Below are positions 1 through 7,417 of a stretch of DNA of 11,174 nucleotides, one piece after another; position 1 is the stretch's first letter; each line of letters begins with the position of its first letter. Origin of the DNA: Candidatus Albibeggiatoa sp. nov. BB20 (lineage in GTDB: Bacteria > Pseudomonadota > Gammaproteobacteria > Beggiatoales > Beggiatoaceae); assembly GCA_016744725.1 (NCBI GenBank), contig JADGDW010000148.1, forward strand, positions 1 to 11,174. The letters are read 5' to 3'. The notes under the pieces are model-generated. The model was not told where the DNA came from and did not search any database. It saw nothing but the letters and a program-made list of their open reading frames with translations. A program made the position numbers and the translations under genes.

Positions 1-336
1 GTATTCCATCTCTCATATTATAAGCCATTCTTGAGTTTAGGGAGATAAATCTGTTCGCCTGAAAGGCGAAGGTTTTAACCTTATACATGGAAATAAACAT
101 CTAAACTGTTTTAGAACCATCCTCTGACTAAAACCACTAAATAGCAAACGACACCACTTGTCTGCCCACATTAATTTGCGACGACGATCACGTCATCATC
201 TAACAGGATGGCACAAGGCAGCATCAATAAAACTGATATACTCGTGCCTCATCTATTATTTTCTTGTCGTAAGTGGAAATCTTAAGCTTTGACTAGCAGA
301 TGTGAGGACTACATATTCTTAAAGAACGGGCAGTCC
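1..336. other. Left-end non-coding stretch
   Basis: I find no convincing coding region here on either strand; every frame is broken by stops within short distances and no tRNA-like or rRNA-like segment is visible. It holds a perfect 7-bp hairpin near its left end, annotated separately. A TATAAT on the minus strand at 17-22 could be a -10 box for leftward transcription out of the window, but no good -35 accompanies it. There are short pairing segments, such as GGACT at 306-310 with AGTCC at 332-336. GTGAGGA at 302-308 could also compete for TCCTCAC at 381-387 in the rpiA terminator region. Confidence 0.5.
54..77 (+). terminator. Perfect 7-bp hairpin with short T run
   Basis: TTCGCCT at 54-60 and AGGCGAA at 64-70 form a perfect 7-bp stem closed by a GAA triloop, followed by GG and then TTTT on the plus strand. 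This fits a rho-independent terminator for a rightward gene ending left of the window, convergent with rpiA. The T run is short and offset by two bases, so a structured RNA element or protein site cannot be excluded. Confidence 0.45.
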
Positions 337-386
337 CAAAAATGAGGAAAGTGATAACAATGAATATGCTGTCACTACAATCCTCA
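337..386 (-). terminator. Probable rho-independent terminator of rpiA
   Basis: Reading leftward just past the rpiA stop, a hairpin forms from TGAGGA and AGTGA on one arm (plus-strand 381-386 and 372-376) and TCACT and TCCTCA on the other (350-354 and 343-348). The stem is 6 bp plus 5 bp with an asymmetric internal loop. It is followed immediately by five T residues on the minus strand (AAAAA at 338-342 on the plus strand). Position, orientation and T run all fit termination of rpiA, about a dozen bases after its stop codon. Confidence 0.6.
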
Positions 387-398
387 CTACATCAACCA

Positions 399-1055
399 TT
401 ATTCTATAATCTGGATACCCGAATCTGTACCTAACATCAAAATATCAGCAGGACGTTGAGCAAATAAACCATTGGTAACAACACCTGCAATTTGATTTAA
501 CTGTTGTTCTAATTTAACAGGTTCAGCAATATTTAAGTTGTGTACATCTAAAATATGATTACCGTTGTCTGTCACAAAGTTCTCGCGCCAGATTGGTTTA
601 CCACCTAATTTAACCACTTCGCGAGCAACATAACTACGCGCCATAGGAATCACTTCGATCGGCAATGGAAATGCACCTAATACATCAACTAACTTGCTAT
701 CATCTGCAACACAAACAAATTTTTTGCTAACCGCCGCCACAATTTTCTCACGAGTCAACGCACCGCCGCCGCCTTTAACTAAATGTAAATATTTTGTTGC
801 TTCGTCCGCACCATCAAAATAAATATCAATTTCACGCACGCCGTTTAAATCTAACACAGGAATATGATGTGATTTCAAACGGTCAGCACTGGCTTGAGAA
901 CTTGCGACTGTACCTTCAATCGTATGTTTAATAGCGGCTAAAGCATCAATAAAATGATTGGCGGTACTGCCTGTACCAATCCCAATAATCATGTCTGGTT
1001 CAACGTATTCTAATGCAGCCTTGGCAACTTGTTGTTTTTTCTCATCAGGTGTCAA
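399..1055 (-). CDS. rpiA: Ribose-5-phosphate isomerase A
   Basis: This cytoplasmic enzyme interconverts ribose 5-phosphate and ribulose 5-phosphate in the non-oxidative pentose phosphate pathway. The 218-residue length matches the E. coli enzyme (219). The phosphate-binding loop GIGTGST is at residues 25-31, DGADE at 81-85 and KGGGGALTREK at 94-104. Asp81, Asp84, Lys94 and Glu103 fall at the same numbers as the known active-site residues of the E. coli enzyme, so it should be active. The start is TTG. No nearby ATG gives a family-like N-terminus, and TTG has a near-perfect ribosome binding site six bases upstream. It lies 237 bp downstream of glgA on the same strand and probably has its own promoter, with a terminator just after its stop. 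Identification is secure. Confidence 0.97.
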   Translation of the reverse strand: MTPDEKKQQVAKAALEYVEPDMIIGIGTGSTANHFIDALAAIKHTIEGTVASSQASADRLKSHHIPVLDLNGVREIDIYFDGADEATKYLHLVKGGGGALTREKIVAAVSKKFVCVADDSKLVDVLGAFPLPIEVIPMARSYVAREVVKLGGKPIWRENFVTDNGNHILDVHNLNIAEPVKLEQQLNQIAGVVTNGLFAQRPADILMLGTDSGIQIIE

Positions 1056-1061
1056 AATAAT

Positions 1062-1069
1062 CCCTCCTT
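1062..1069 (-). promoter_or_regulatory. Strong RBS fixing the TTG start of rpiA
   Basis: On the minus strand this reads AAGGAGGG, six bases before TTG at 1055-1053. It is one of the strongest Shine-Dalgarno matches in the window and may compensate for the weak start codon. Confidence 0.75.
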
Positions 1070-1111
1070 GTTATTTGTGTTATGTTGCTTAATACACACA
1101 TAGTTTAATCT

Positions 1112-1140
1112 ATTATAGCTAGGCTCATCATTGAAAACAT
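1112..1140 (-). promoter_or_regulatory. Candidate promoter of rpiA
   Basis: The minus strand carries a perfect TATAAT at 1117-1112, about 57 bases before the rpiA start codon. At 16-17 bp spacing only a weak -35 (TGTTTT or ATGTTT) is present. The -10 box and its placement are good; the -35 is poor, so either an activator is used or the match is fortuitous. Confidence 0.4.
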
Positions 1141-1292
1141 AAACCCAGTTATAATGTGATTTAATCTAGTGCTTGCTATCCATATTAAAGTTTTTTTAAA
1201 TATTGAATAAACTGTAACAGATGATGTTCACTTGCACTTCAGCAGGATTACCCATTTTCTGAGGACAGCCTTAAAGTGGCAAACACACTTAA

Positions 1293-2759
1293 CTAAGCGC
1301 GGATATGTTCGTAAATATTGATATAATCTTGGCCTGAATGATTCCATGAATGATCTTGATTCATCCCATTTGCCCGAAGCTGGCGAAAATAGCGCGGATA
1401 TTTATACCACAAGCCAATAGCGCGATTTATCGCAGACTCTAAAGCCAAAGGAGTCACATCTGAAAAAACATAGCCATTTCGTTCTTCATACGGTTTGTCA
1501 GAATAATTAGCATCAAATACCGTATCCGCTAAGCCGCCTGTTTCGCGTACAATCGGCACAGTTCCATATTTCAAACTAATCATTTGAGTTAATCCGCAAG
1601 GCTCATAAATACTTGGAATTAAAAGCATATCTGCACCTGCATAAATCAAATGTGCGAGTTCTTCATCATAGCCAATTTCTAAATGACAATCAGGATGATC
1701 GTTTAATTCATGCTTCACATCCCAAAATTTGGCATTAATACTGTCTTCCGCCGCTGCACCGAGCAAAACAAATTGGGCTTGCTGAGACAAAGCATAGTAA
1801 ATCGCATGTAAAATCAAATCCATGCCCTTCTGCTTATCCAAACGACTCACAACTGCAATCAATGGCTTAAAGTCATCTCTTAACATCAAACGTTGGCGCA
1901 AAGCTTGTTTATTTTTCACCTTATTCGGCAACGAATCCATATTGTAATGATGGGGGATAAATGGATCAATTTCTGGGTTCCAAATATCGTAATTAATCCC
2001 ATTCAATACGCCACCTAATTTGCTGCTATTAGCTTGTAAAATACTCTGCAATCCCTGACCTTGTTCCGTGTGCTGGATTTCAAATGCGTAAGTAGGGGAA
2101 ACCGTGGTGACAAAATTGGAGAAAATAATCCCACCTTTCATCAAATTCACTGCATCATGGTGATGTGGGTCTAACATTTTTTCAGCGGTCATTAATTTGG
2201 CGACATCTAAACCCGATTGTTGCAACACTTCTTTGCCCGTAATCCCTTGATGTCCCATATTATGCAAAGTAAAACAAGCTCGGGTATTACCCATGCCTAA
2301 CTGGTGATAGACTTCATATAGCAACACAGGAATCAACGCAGTTTGCCAATCATGACAATGAATCACCTCAGGTTTTTTGTCTGATTTGAGCATAAATTCT
2401 AAGGCTGCACGCGAGAAAAATGCAAAACGGGCAACATCATCTTTATCCCCATAATATTTGCCACGATTGAAAAAATTATGTTCTGAATTTGATTCAATGA
2501 AGAAGCATTTAATATTATCTACAAATCCAAAATAGACATCACAATGAATCCATTGGTCATAAAAAGGTACCCATAAGTCTTCATAAACCTTAGTCAAGCC
2601 CCAAATATGGTCATAACGCATACAGTCATATTTAGGCAAAACCACTTCAACATTGTTGCCGCGAATCGCAAGTTCTTGCGCTAAACCTTGAACCACGTCA
2701 CCTAATCCACCGACTTTAGCAACTGAAGCACATTCTGGTGAAACCATCATAGTAAACAC
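1293..2759 (-). CDS. glgA: Glycogen synthase, GlgA2 type (GT5)
   Basis: This enzyme transfers glucose from ADP-glucose (possibly UDP-glucose) to the non-reducing ends of alpha-1,4-glucan. The 488 residues match the bacterial GT5 length. The N-terminal Rossmann domain has the sugar-nucleotide loop KVGGLGDV at 15-22 (KTGGL in classical GlgA) and HCHDWQT at 134-140. The C-terminal domain has SRLDKQKG at 305-312 and YEPCGLTQM at 385-393. The stretch from about 43 to 70, including KYDCMRYDHIWGL, resembles the GlgA2 branch known from cyanobacteria and related to plant SSIII/SSIV, rather than enterobacterial GlgA. The start is GTG, preceded by AAGGGAG eight bases upstream. Internal ATGs at residues 4-5 would remove the first beta strand. 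It follows the GH57 gene by 15 nt, so the two are probably co-transcribed. Confidence 0.95.
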   Translation of the reverse strand: MFTMMVSPECASVAKVGGLGDVVQGLAQELAIRGNNVEVVLPKYDCMRYDHIWGLTKVYEDLWVPFYDQWIHCDVYFGFVDNIKCFFIESNSEHNFFNRGKYYGDKDDVARFAFFSRAALEFMLKSDKKPEVIHCHDWQTALIPVLLYEVYHQLGMGNTRACFTLHNMGHQGITGKEVLQQSGLDVAKLMTAEKMLDPHHHDAVNLMKGGIIFSNFVTTVSPTYAFEIQHTEQGQGLQSILQANSSKLGGVLNGINYDIWNPEIDPFIPHHYNMDSLPNKVKNKQALRQRLMLRDDFKPLIAVVSRLDKQKGMDLILHAIYYALSQQAQFVLLGAAAEDSINAKFWDVKHELNDHPDCHLEIGYDEELAHLIYAGADMLLIPSIYEPCGLTQMISLKYGTVPIVRETGGLADTVFDANYSDKPYEERNGYVFSDVTPLALESAINRAIGLWYKYPRYFRQLRANGMNQDHSWNHSGQDYINIYEHIRA

Positions 2760-2774
2760 AGTGCAATCTCCCTT

Positions 2775-4598
2775 TTATGAGGTTTTTTTAGTTGTTTTAC
2801 GGGCTGTGGTTTTACGCCGCGTAGGTTTTGGAGGGATGGGTTTAGCTTCTTCTATCGTCGCTTTTACACTATCACCAGTTGATGTTGTAGTGGTTCGCGC
2901 TGTTGTTGTTCTAGGCTTCGCCGCTACGGGCTTTGTATCCGTATTCGATTCTGTTTTCACTGCTTTTGATTCAGATTTTTCAACAGGCTGAGATTCAACA
3001 ATAGCACTGGGTTTTAGCGCAGGCTTGGAAACCGCACTGCTTGTTTTTGATCTGGCTGTTGTTTTAGATGTCGTTTTTGACAATGGCTTGGTCGCTGCTT
3101 TAGGCTTTGTTTGCGCTGATGATCTTTTCATCGCTGGTTTAGGTGTTGCCTCAACTTTTTCTATCGGTTTTGCTGACGGTTTTAAATCTGCTGTGGGTCT
3201 AATTGGTTGATGGAGTGATTTTGCTGCAAGCTTTGTTGAGTCCTTAACAGAAAATGGTTCAACTGCTGTAGCTTGAGTGGCAACGGCTGTTTTATTCTCA
3301 AGATGATTGCTGACTTTATGACTGGGTCTCAGCGGTTGATTTGACGATGATGCGCTTGGCTCAGTTTTTTTAGGTAAAACCAATGGTTGTGGTGTTGCAA
3401 CGGGTTTTGCACTTTTAGCTCGAGTTGATGCAGTGGGTTTAAAATAAATGGTTTCTAATTCAGATAATTGTTGTTCTGAAACTTGTAAAAAATCAAATAA
3501 TTTTTGAATCCATTCATCTCCCCAAAAAATAAAGCAACTGGATTGGCTGATTAAAATCTGTTGCCTAATCTGTGCTAGTTTAGTTTGATCTGTTTTAGAT
3601 ATTTGAATTTGGCTAAGTTTTTCATAACGCTGCCGAACATCACGCATTTTGACAATCGCCTTGCGTTGTGCATCAGAGCCACCCCAATCAGCTAAACCAT
3701 AACCTGATGTTGAACCCATATTCCATGCACCCGCTTCAATATTGGCTCGCATTTCAGCAGGTTGCTGTTTTAGATATTCACCAATACTCACGGGTAATAC
3801 GGGATATTCTCCATTCTCAGCATGTTCGACATACGGCGCAATAAAATGCCCAAAAAAGCCTTCTTCTTCCAATCGAAACCAACGTTTATTTTCTCCATTT
3901 GACCATGTGGAGAGTAAACGCGGTGCATCAGGCCTAGCAGAATGCCAGACTTGATGCTGGACTTCCTGTGCAAACCAAACGGGGTCTAAGCCTGTTTGCT
4001 GAGCACTAGAAATGTCTCGACTCATTGGAATCACTGTAATACGAGCATCTTGATATTGGGCAATATAAGGTTGAAAAATATCCACTGACTCATGTTCTGG
4101 CCGAATACTGCTCGCATCAATCAATACATATTCATAACCCGCTCTGACTAAAGCAGGAATCATTTGCATGGAAAACGCCATTTCAGGTGGCAAAAAACCA
4201 CGGGGCGCACGCCCAAATAACTCAAGCATCAAATCCCGTTCTAGTTGCAATTGCGCTTCCCAATCCGCAGGGGCAATCAAAGGAAAAATCGGGTGATACA
4301 TACCCATCCCCAATAATTCAATATTTTTAGCCAACCGGTAGCTTTCTAACATGGCAGGAATATCAATGTATTGGCGATATTGTTCAATAATTTTAGGCTG
4401 TTGTAATTGTTGCAGCAGTAAGCCAGAAAACGCGATATGAAAATGAGCAATATTTATATATTTGTGGGCAAAGCGTGTAATACGGTCATAACAGTGAATA
4501 ATTTGCTCTGCTTCTTTGGGATTAGTCTCTATCAATAATTGTAGATTATTTGGTGGTTGGTGCAAATGTAGCGTAAGTGCATGAAAAATTTGCGGCAT
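2775..4598 (-). CDS. GH57-family glycosidase-like protein with long basic tail
   Basis: This is a glycoside hydrolase family 57 homologue in an operon with glycogen synthase, so alpha-glucan processing is the likely field; the exact reaction is unknown. The start chosen is the ATG at 4598 (607 residues), because GGAGGG lies just before it. An ATG at 4613 would add five residues but has no ribosome binding site. HLHQPP is at 11-16. FLPPEMAF, with the probable nucleophile Glu139, is at about 135-142. STWSNGEN is at about 230-237 and SSCFIFWGDEW at about 353-363. Where many GH57 enzymes have the acid Asp (DGEN-like motif), this protein shows SNGEN, so it may be inactive or use another residue. 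Residues from about 388 to the end form a Lys/Thr/Ser/Ala/Pro-rich, presumably disordered basic tail ending in repeated KTT-like motifs. Confidence 0.88.
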   Translation of the reverse strand: MPQIFHALTLHLHQPPNNLQLLIETNPKEAEQIIHCYDRITRFAHKYINIAHFHIAFSGLLLQQLQQPKIIEQYRQYIDIPAMLESYRLAKNIELLGMGMYHPIFPLIAPADWEAQLQLERDLMLELFGRAPRGFLPPEMAFSMQMIPALVRAGYEYVLIDASSIRPEHESVDIFQPYIAQYQDARITVIPMSRDISSAQQTGLDPVWFAQEVQHQVWHSARPDAPRLLSTWSNGENKRWFRLEEEGFFGHFIAPYVEHAENGEYPVLPVSIGEYLKQQPAEMRANIEAGAWNMGSTSGYGLADWGGSDAQRKAIVKMRDVRQRYEKLSQIQISKTDQTKLAQIRQQILISQSSCFIFWGDEWIQKLFDFLQVSEQQLSELETIYFKPTASTRAKSAKPVATPQPLVLPKKTEPSASSSNQPLRPSHKVSNHLENKTAVATQATAVEPFSVKDSTKLAAKSLHQPIRPTADLKPSAKPIEKVEATPKPAMKRSSAQTKPKAATKPLSKTTSKTTARSKTSSAVSKPALKPSAIVESQPVEKSESKAVKTESNTDTKPVAAKPRTTTARTTTTSTGDSVKATIEEAKPIPPKPTRRKTTARKTTKKTS

Positions 4599-4602
4599 AA
4601 TG

Positions 4603-4608
4603 CCCTCC
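4603..4608 (-). promoter_or_regulatory. RBS supporting the internal ATG of the GH57 gene
   Basis: On the minus strand this is GGAGGG, four bases before the ATG at 4598-4596. The upstream in-frame ATG at 4613-4611 has no purine-rich sequence at the right distance. The shorter protein also begins directly before the family's first beta strand. Confidence 0.6.
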
Positions 4609-4613
4609 GTCAT

Positions 4614-5196
4614 GGTGGCAATTCTTGATTTATTTTGAAATCCATTTTAGCAGATTGTGCTAGGCGTTTTTCAGTCTAATATTAGCAAAATTTAATCTAT
4701 TGATATCTTTAAAACTAAGAATGGTGCAGGTTAATATGACAGAAAAAGGTAACTTATTCAAAAAAGACTGGGGTTCATTTTTTACATGGCTGCTTATTTG
4801 TTCGTATTTTCAAACCAACTAAAGTTTAACATGATGCTAAAAACAGGTATTTAGATCGAATAGTTGGGCATGAGAATGGCTCTCAACTCATTAAATTGCC
4901 AAGATAATAATATCAAATACTTTGTAATAAGCGGCAGACAGGTTAGAATTCAGTATTGCTATTTTGCTGTACGGATTATATTGCAATCTGGCAATATTGA
5001 ACCCATTAAACAGCTATCTATTCCTATCTTATAGGTGTCGACAGATTGAGTAATCTGCAAAATAATACGGTTATCGTCTTTTTCTTAATTAACTGCTTGG
5101 ATTAAAAATCCTTGATTCCTGAGTCATAAGACCTGATATAACCATTTACAGACTCACTATTGTCCTAAACAACCCAATTTACAAGAGGAAAACCCG
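4614..5196. other. Divergent intergenic region between GH57 and TerB-like genes
   Basis: This 583-bp spacer should contain promoters for both flanking genes, but I see no clear -35/-10 pair for either. It contains two clean inverted repeats: ATATTGC/GCAATAT with a 6-nt gap (4978-4997), and CAGATT/AATCTG with a GAGT loop (5042-5057). A 28-codon open frame begins at 4736 (see findings). The rest is stop-rich in all frames and shows no RNA gene I can recognise. Confidence 0.5.
4978..4997. repeat. 7-bp inverted repeat, possible operator or hairpin
   Basis: ATATTGC and GCAATAT flank a 6-nt AATCTG spacer in the region upstream of the TerB-like gene. The symmetry suits a dimeric regulator or a small RNA hairpin. 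There is no T run, so it is not an obvious terminator. Confidence 0.3.
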
Positions 5197-5613
5197 ATGT
5201 CAGTCACTCAAGAAACCATTGATAAGTTTGTAGAATATATTAAATTGCAAGTGTTTGACGACCGATACATTGACCGCCAAGAAGAAAAGCGCATTTTGGA
5301 AGAAGGCATTAGAATGGGCATTGGTGTTGAAAAAGGACTGTCTATCATTCGTCAAGCTGCGAGTGAAAATGGTTATGGTTTAGAGCGTGAAATTGAAGAG
5401 CAGGCTAAGAAATTATTGGAACGCTTTGCAGCCGATGGCAAAGTTGATCGTAAGGAATTTGATGATGCGTTTGAAATGTTTAAGCAAGAAGCCCAAGGCA
5501 AGTTGAAAGATGATGAAATTAAACGCCGTTTAAAACAAATTATGCTAGATAATAGCTGGAAAGCAAAAGAAGGTGGTTTATTTGGGGCTAAGTGGTTTTC
5601 CGCAATTAACTAA
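5197..5613 (+). CDS. Small acidic helical protein, TerB/EF-hand-like loops
   Basis: I do not recognise this 138-residue protein as a named family member. It has no signal peptide or membrane segment and is charged and predicted mostly helical. Two similar segments stand out: FDDRYIDRQEE at 20-30 and AADGKVDRKEF at 78-88. Both follow the D-x-x-[IV]-D-x-x-E pattern found in TerB-like and DjlA-like helical domains and resemble half of an EF-hand loop. The first and third calcium ligands of a true EF-hand are missing. A TerB-like metal-binding or scaffold role is an inference. The ATG start is supported by AAGAGGA seven bases upstream. The gene stands alone, is convergent with ptsI and is followed by a hairpin terminator. 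A TerD-family gene lies 2.5 kb away beyond ptsHI. Confidence 0.75.
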   Translation: MSVTQETIDKFVEYIKLQVFDDRYIDRQEEKRILEEGIRMGIGVEKGLSIIRQAASENGYGLEREIEEQAKKLLERFAADGKVDRKEFDDAFEMFKQEAQGKLKDDEIKRRLKQIMLDNSWKAKEGGLFGAKWFSAIN

Positions 5614-5638
5614 CGAGTGTTAGTTGTGGTGACACACG

Positions 5639-5671
5639 ATGGCCTTGAGATGATATCAAAGAGGCCATTTT
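5639..5671 (+). terminator. Hairpin terminator between convergent genes
   Basis: ATGGCCT at 5639-5645 pairs with AGGCCAT at 5662-5668, followed on the plus strand by TTTT. It lies 26 bases after the stop of the TerB-like gene and just beyond the stop of convergent ptsI. The T run serves only the rightward direction. The stem could still slow leftward transcripts from ptsI. Confidence 0.65.
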
Positions 5672-5692
5672 CAGTGATTTGACTAAAATAAT

Positions 5693-7417
5693 TCACTCGT
5701 TAATCTTATCCAATAAAAAGCGCATTTCTGTTGGAGAATTCGTGTTTAACATACGTTTGATGATGATATGTAATTCACTCATATCTGTATTGTTAATGAT
5801 CTGTTTGACCTCTAAAAAAGCCTCTGGATTAACACTAAATGAGCGCAAACCTAAGCCCAGCAATAAGCGTACATAACGGGTATCACTCGCCATTTCCCCG
5901 CACATGCTAATCGGCTTACCACTATCAGCAGTACCGTCAATACTCATTTTTATCAAACGCAAAATGGCAGGATGTAGCGGATCATATAAATAATTTACTG
6001 AATCATCACATCTGTCGATGGCTAAGGTGTATTGAATTAAGTCATTAGTACCAATCGATAAAAAATCTAAATAAGGCAAAAATAAATCTGTACATATAGC
6101 CATTGCGGGCACTTCAACCATTGCTCCCACAGGCATTGTCGGATCAAAATCAAACCCTTCCTGAGATAATTCTCGTCGTGTTTCCTCAACAATGTTTAAA
6201 ACTTGGGTTAACTCTTGCAAACCAGACAACATTGGAATCATCATCCGCACATTGCCTTCAGCAGAGACTCGTAAAATAGCTCGCAACTGCTGTTTAAACA
6301 AACTCATATTTTTCAAACACAAACGAATAGCACGTAAACCCAATGCAGGATTAGCTATCCAAGGCCCAGAATGTTGGGGATTAGCTTGTTTATCAGCACC
6401 TAAATCCACCGTTCGGATCGTGACTTCACCTTGTTTTAAAGATTTAACTACTTTGAGATAAGCCGCATAATGTTCAGCCTCGTCGGGCGGATCGAGACGA
6501 TTCATAAATAAAAATTCAGTACGATACAAACCGACTCCATCACTGCCTGCTTTTTTTACACTTGCGATATCTTCTGGGAATTCAATATTTGTATGTAATT
6601 TAATTTCTTGGCCATCAATAGAGATACAAGGGGCTTGTTTTAAACGTTTTAGTGCGGTGCGTCTTTGTTTATCTTGCTTTTGTTGATTCTGATAATATTC
6701 AATAGCGCGTTGATCTGGTGCAATAAGCATCACGCCATGTACGCCATCTAAAATCAAAGTGTCATCAGGCCTAACATAACGTCTCGCGCGGTGTAAGCCG
6801 ACAATAGCCGGAATCCCCAAACTACGGGCTAAAATCGCAGTATGTGAAGTTGTACCACCATATTCAGTGACAAAACCTAAAATCCCTTGATGCTGCATTA
6901 AAATAGTATCTGCAGGCGTTAAATCATCTGCAACCACAATTGCATTAGACACATCTGAGCTACTAGGTAATTCGGTATGACCTCGTAAAATATGCTGGAT
7001 TCGGGATACCACTTGCTCAACATCACGTTTGCGACTGCTGATATAAGGATCATCCATTTCATCAAATACTTTGACTAAATAATCACATTGTAATTTTAAA
7101 GCCCATTCCGCATTACATTGTTTTTCGCGAATAAAATTGATTGGTGCATCGACTAGTAGACTATCGTTTAACATTAAAAGATGGGTTTCAATAAAGGTGA
7201 CGACATCTTCAGGTGCTGTTTTTGGAACATTTTGTTGAATTTTTTCCAATTGCAGACGTGCAATGACCAGCGCATTTTCAAATCGTGCAACTTCGTCATC
7301 TAAGCTTTGTTTTGATAGGGTGTATTCATTGACTTCAATTGTGTCATGGTCAATGATGTGGATTTTACCAATCGCAATCCCTTTAGAAACCCCAATACCT
7401 TGCAGGGTAAAGCTCAC
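5693..7417 (-). CDS. ptsI: PTS enzyme I (phosphoenolpyruvate-protein phosphotransferase)
   Basis: This cytoplasmic enzyme takes phosphate from phosphoenolpyruvate onto its own histidine and passes it to HPr. The 574 residues match the family length. The N-terminal half has the HPr-binding helical segment (about 30-140) and the phosphohistidine motif GGTTSHTAI at 187-195, with His192. The C-terminal PEP-binding barrel has GLYRTEFLF at 296-304, TIRTVDLGADK at about 333-343, GTNDLIQYT at 456-464 and CGEMA at 506-510, with the catalytic Cys506. All key residues are present. The start is GTG, overlapping the ptsH stop (GTGA), with GGAG seven bases upstream inside ptsH, which suggests translational coupling. 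No EIIA, EIIB or EIIC gene is in the window, so a regulatory PTS or distant partners are likely. Confidence 0.97.
   Translation of the reverse strand: MSFTLQGIGVSKGIAIGKIHIIDHDTIEVNEYTLSKQSLDDEVARFENALVIARLQLEKIQQNVPKTAPEDVVTFIETHLLMLNDSLLVDAPINFIREKQCNAEWALKLQCDYLVKVFDEMDDPYISSRKRDVEQVVSRIQHILRGHTELPSSSDVSNAIVVADDLTPADTILMQHQGILGFVTEYGGTTSHTAILARSLGIPAIVGLHRARRYVRPDDTLILDGVHGVMLIAPDQRAIEYYQNQQKQDKQRRTALKRLKQAPCISIDGQEIKLHTNIEFPEDIASVKKAGSDGVGLYRTEFLFMNRLDPPDEAEHYAAYLKVVKSLKQGEVTIRTVDLGADKQANPQHSGPWIANPALGLRAIRLCLKNMSLFKQQLRAILRVSAEGNVRMMIPMLSGLQELTQVLNIVEETRRELSQEGFDFDPTMPVGAMVEVPAMAICTDLFLPYLDFLSIGTNDLIQYTLAIDRCDDSVNYLYDPLHPAILRLIKMSIDGTADSGKPISMCGEMASDTRYVRLLLGLGLRSFSVNPEAFLEVKQIINNTDMSELHIIIKRMLNTNSPTEMRFLLDKINE

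Noticed and set aside
2761..3210. Rightward open frames opposite the GH57 tail (76 and 61 codons)
   Set aside because: They are antisense to the low-complexity Lys/Thr/Ala-rich tail, whose composition makes Val/Leu/Phe-rich open frames on the other strand; no RBS or family features.
3742..3973. Open frames on both strands inside the GH57 domain
   Set aside because: They overlap the conserved GH57 region in other frames and have no independent support.
5679..6461. Two rightward frames within ptsI
   Set aside because: Antisense to a fully conserved enzyme I coding sequence; no RBS or recognisable domain.
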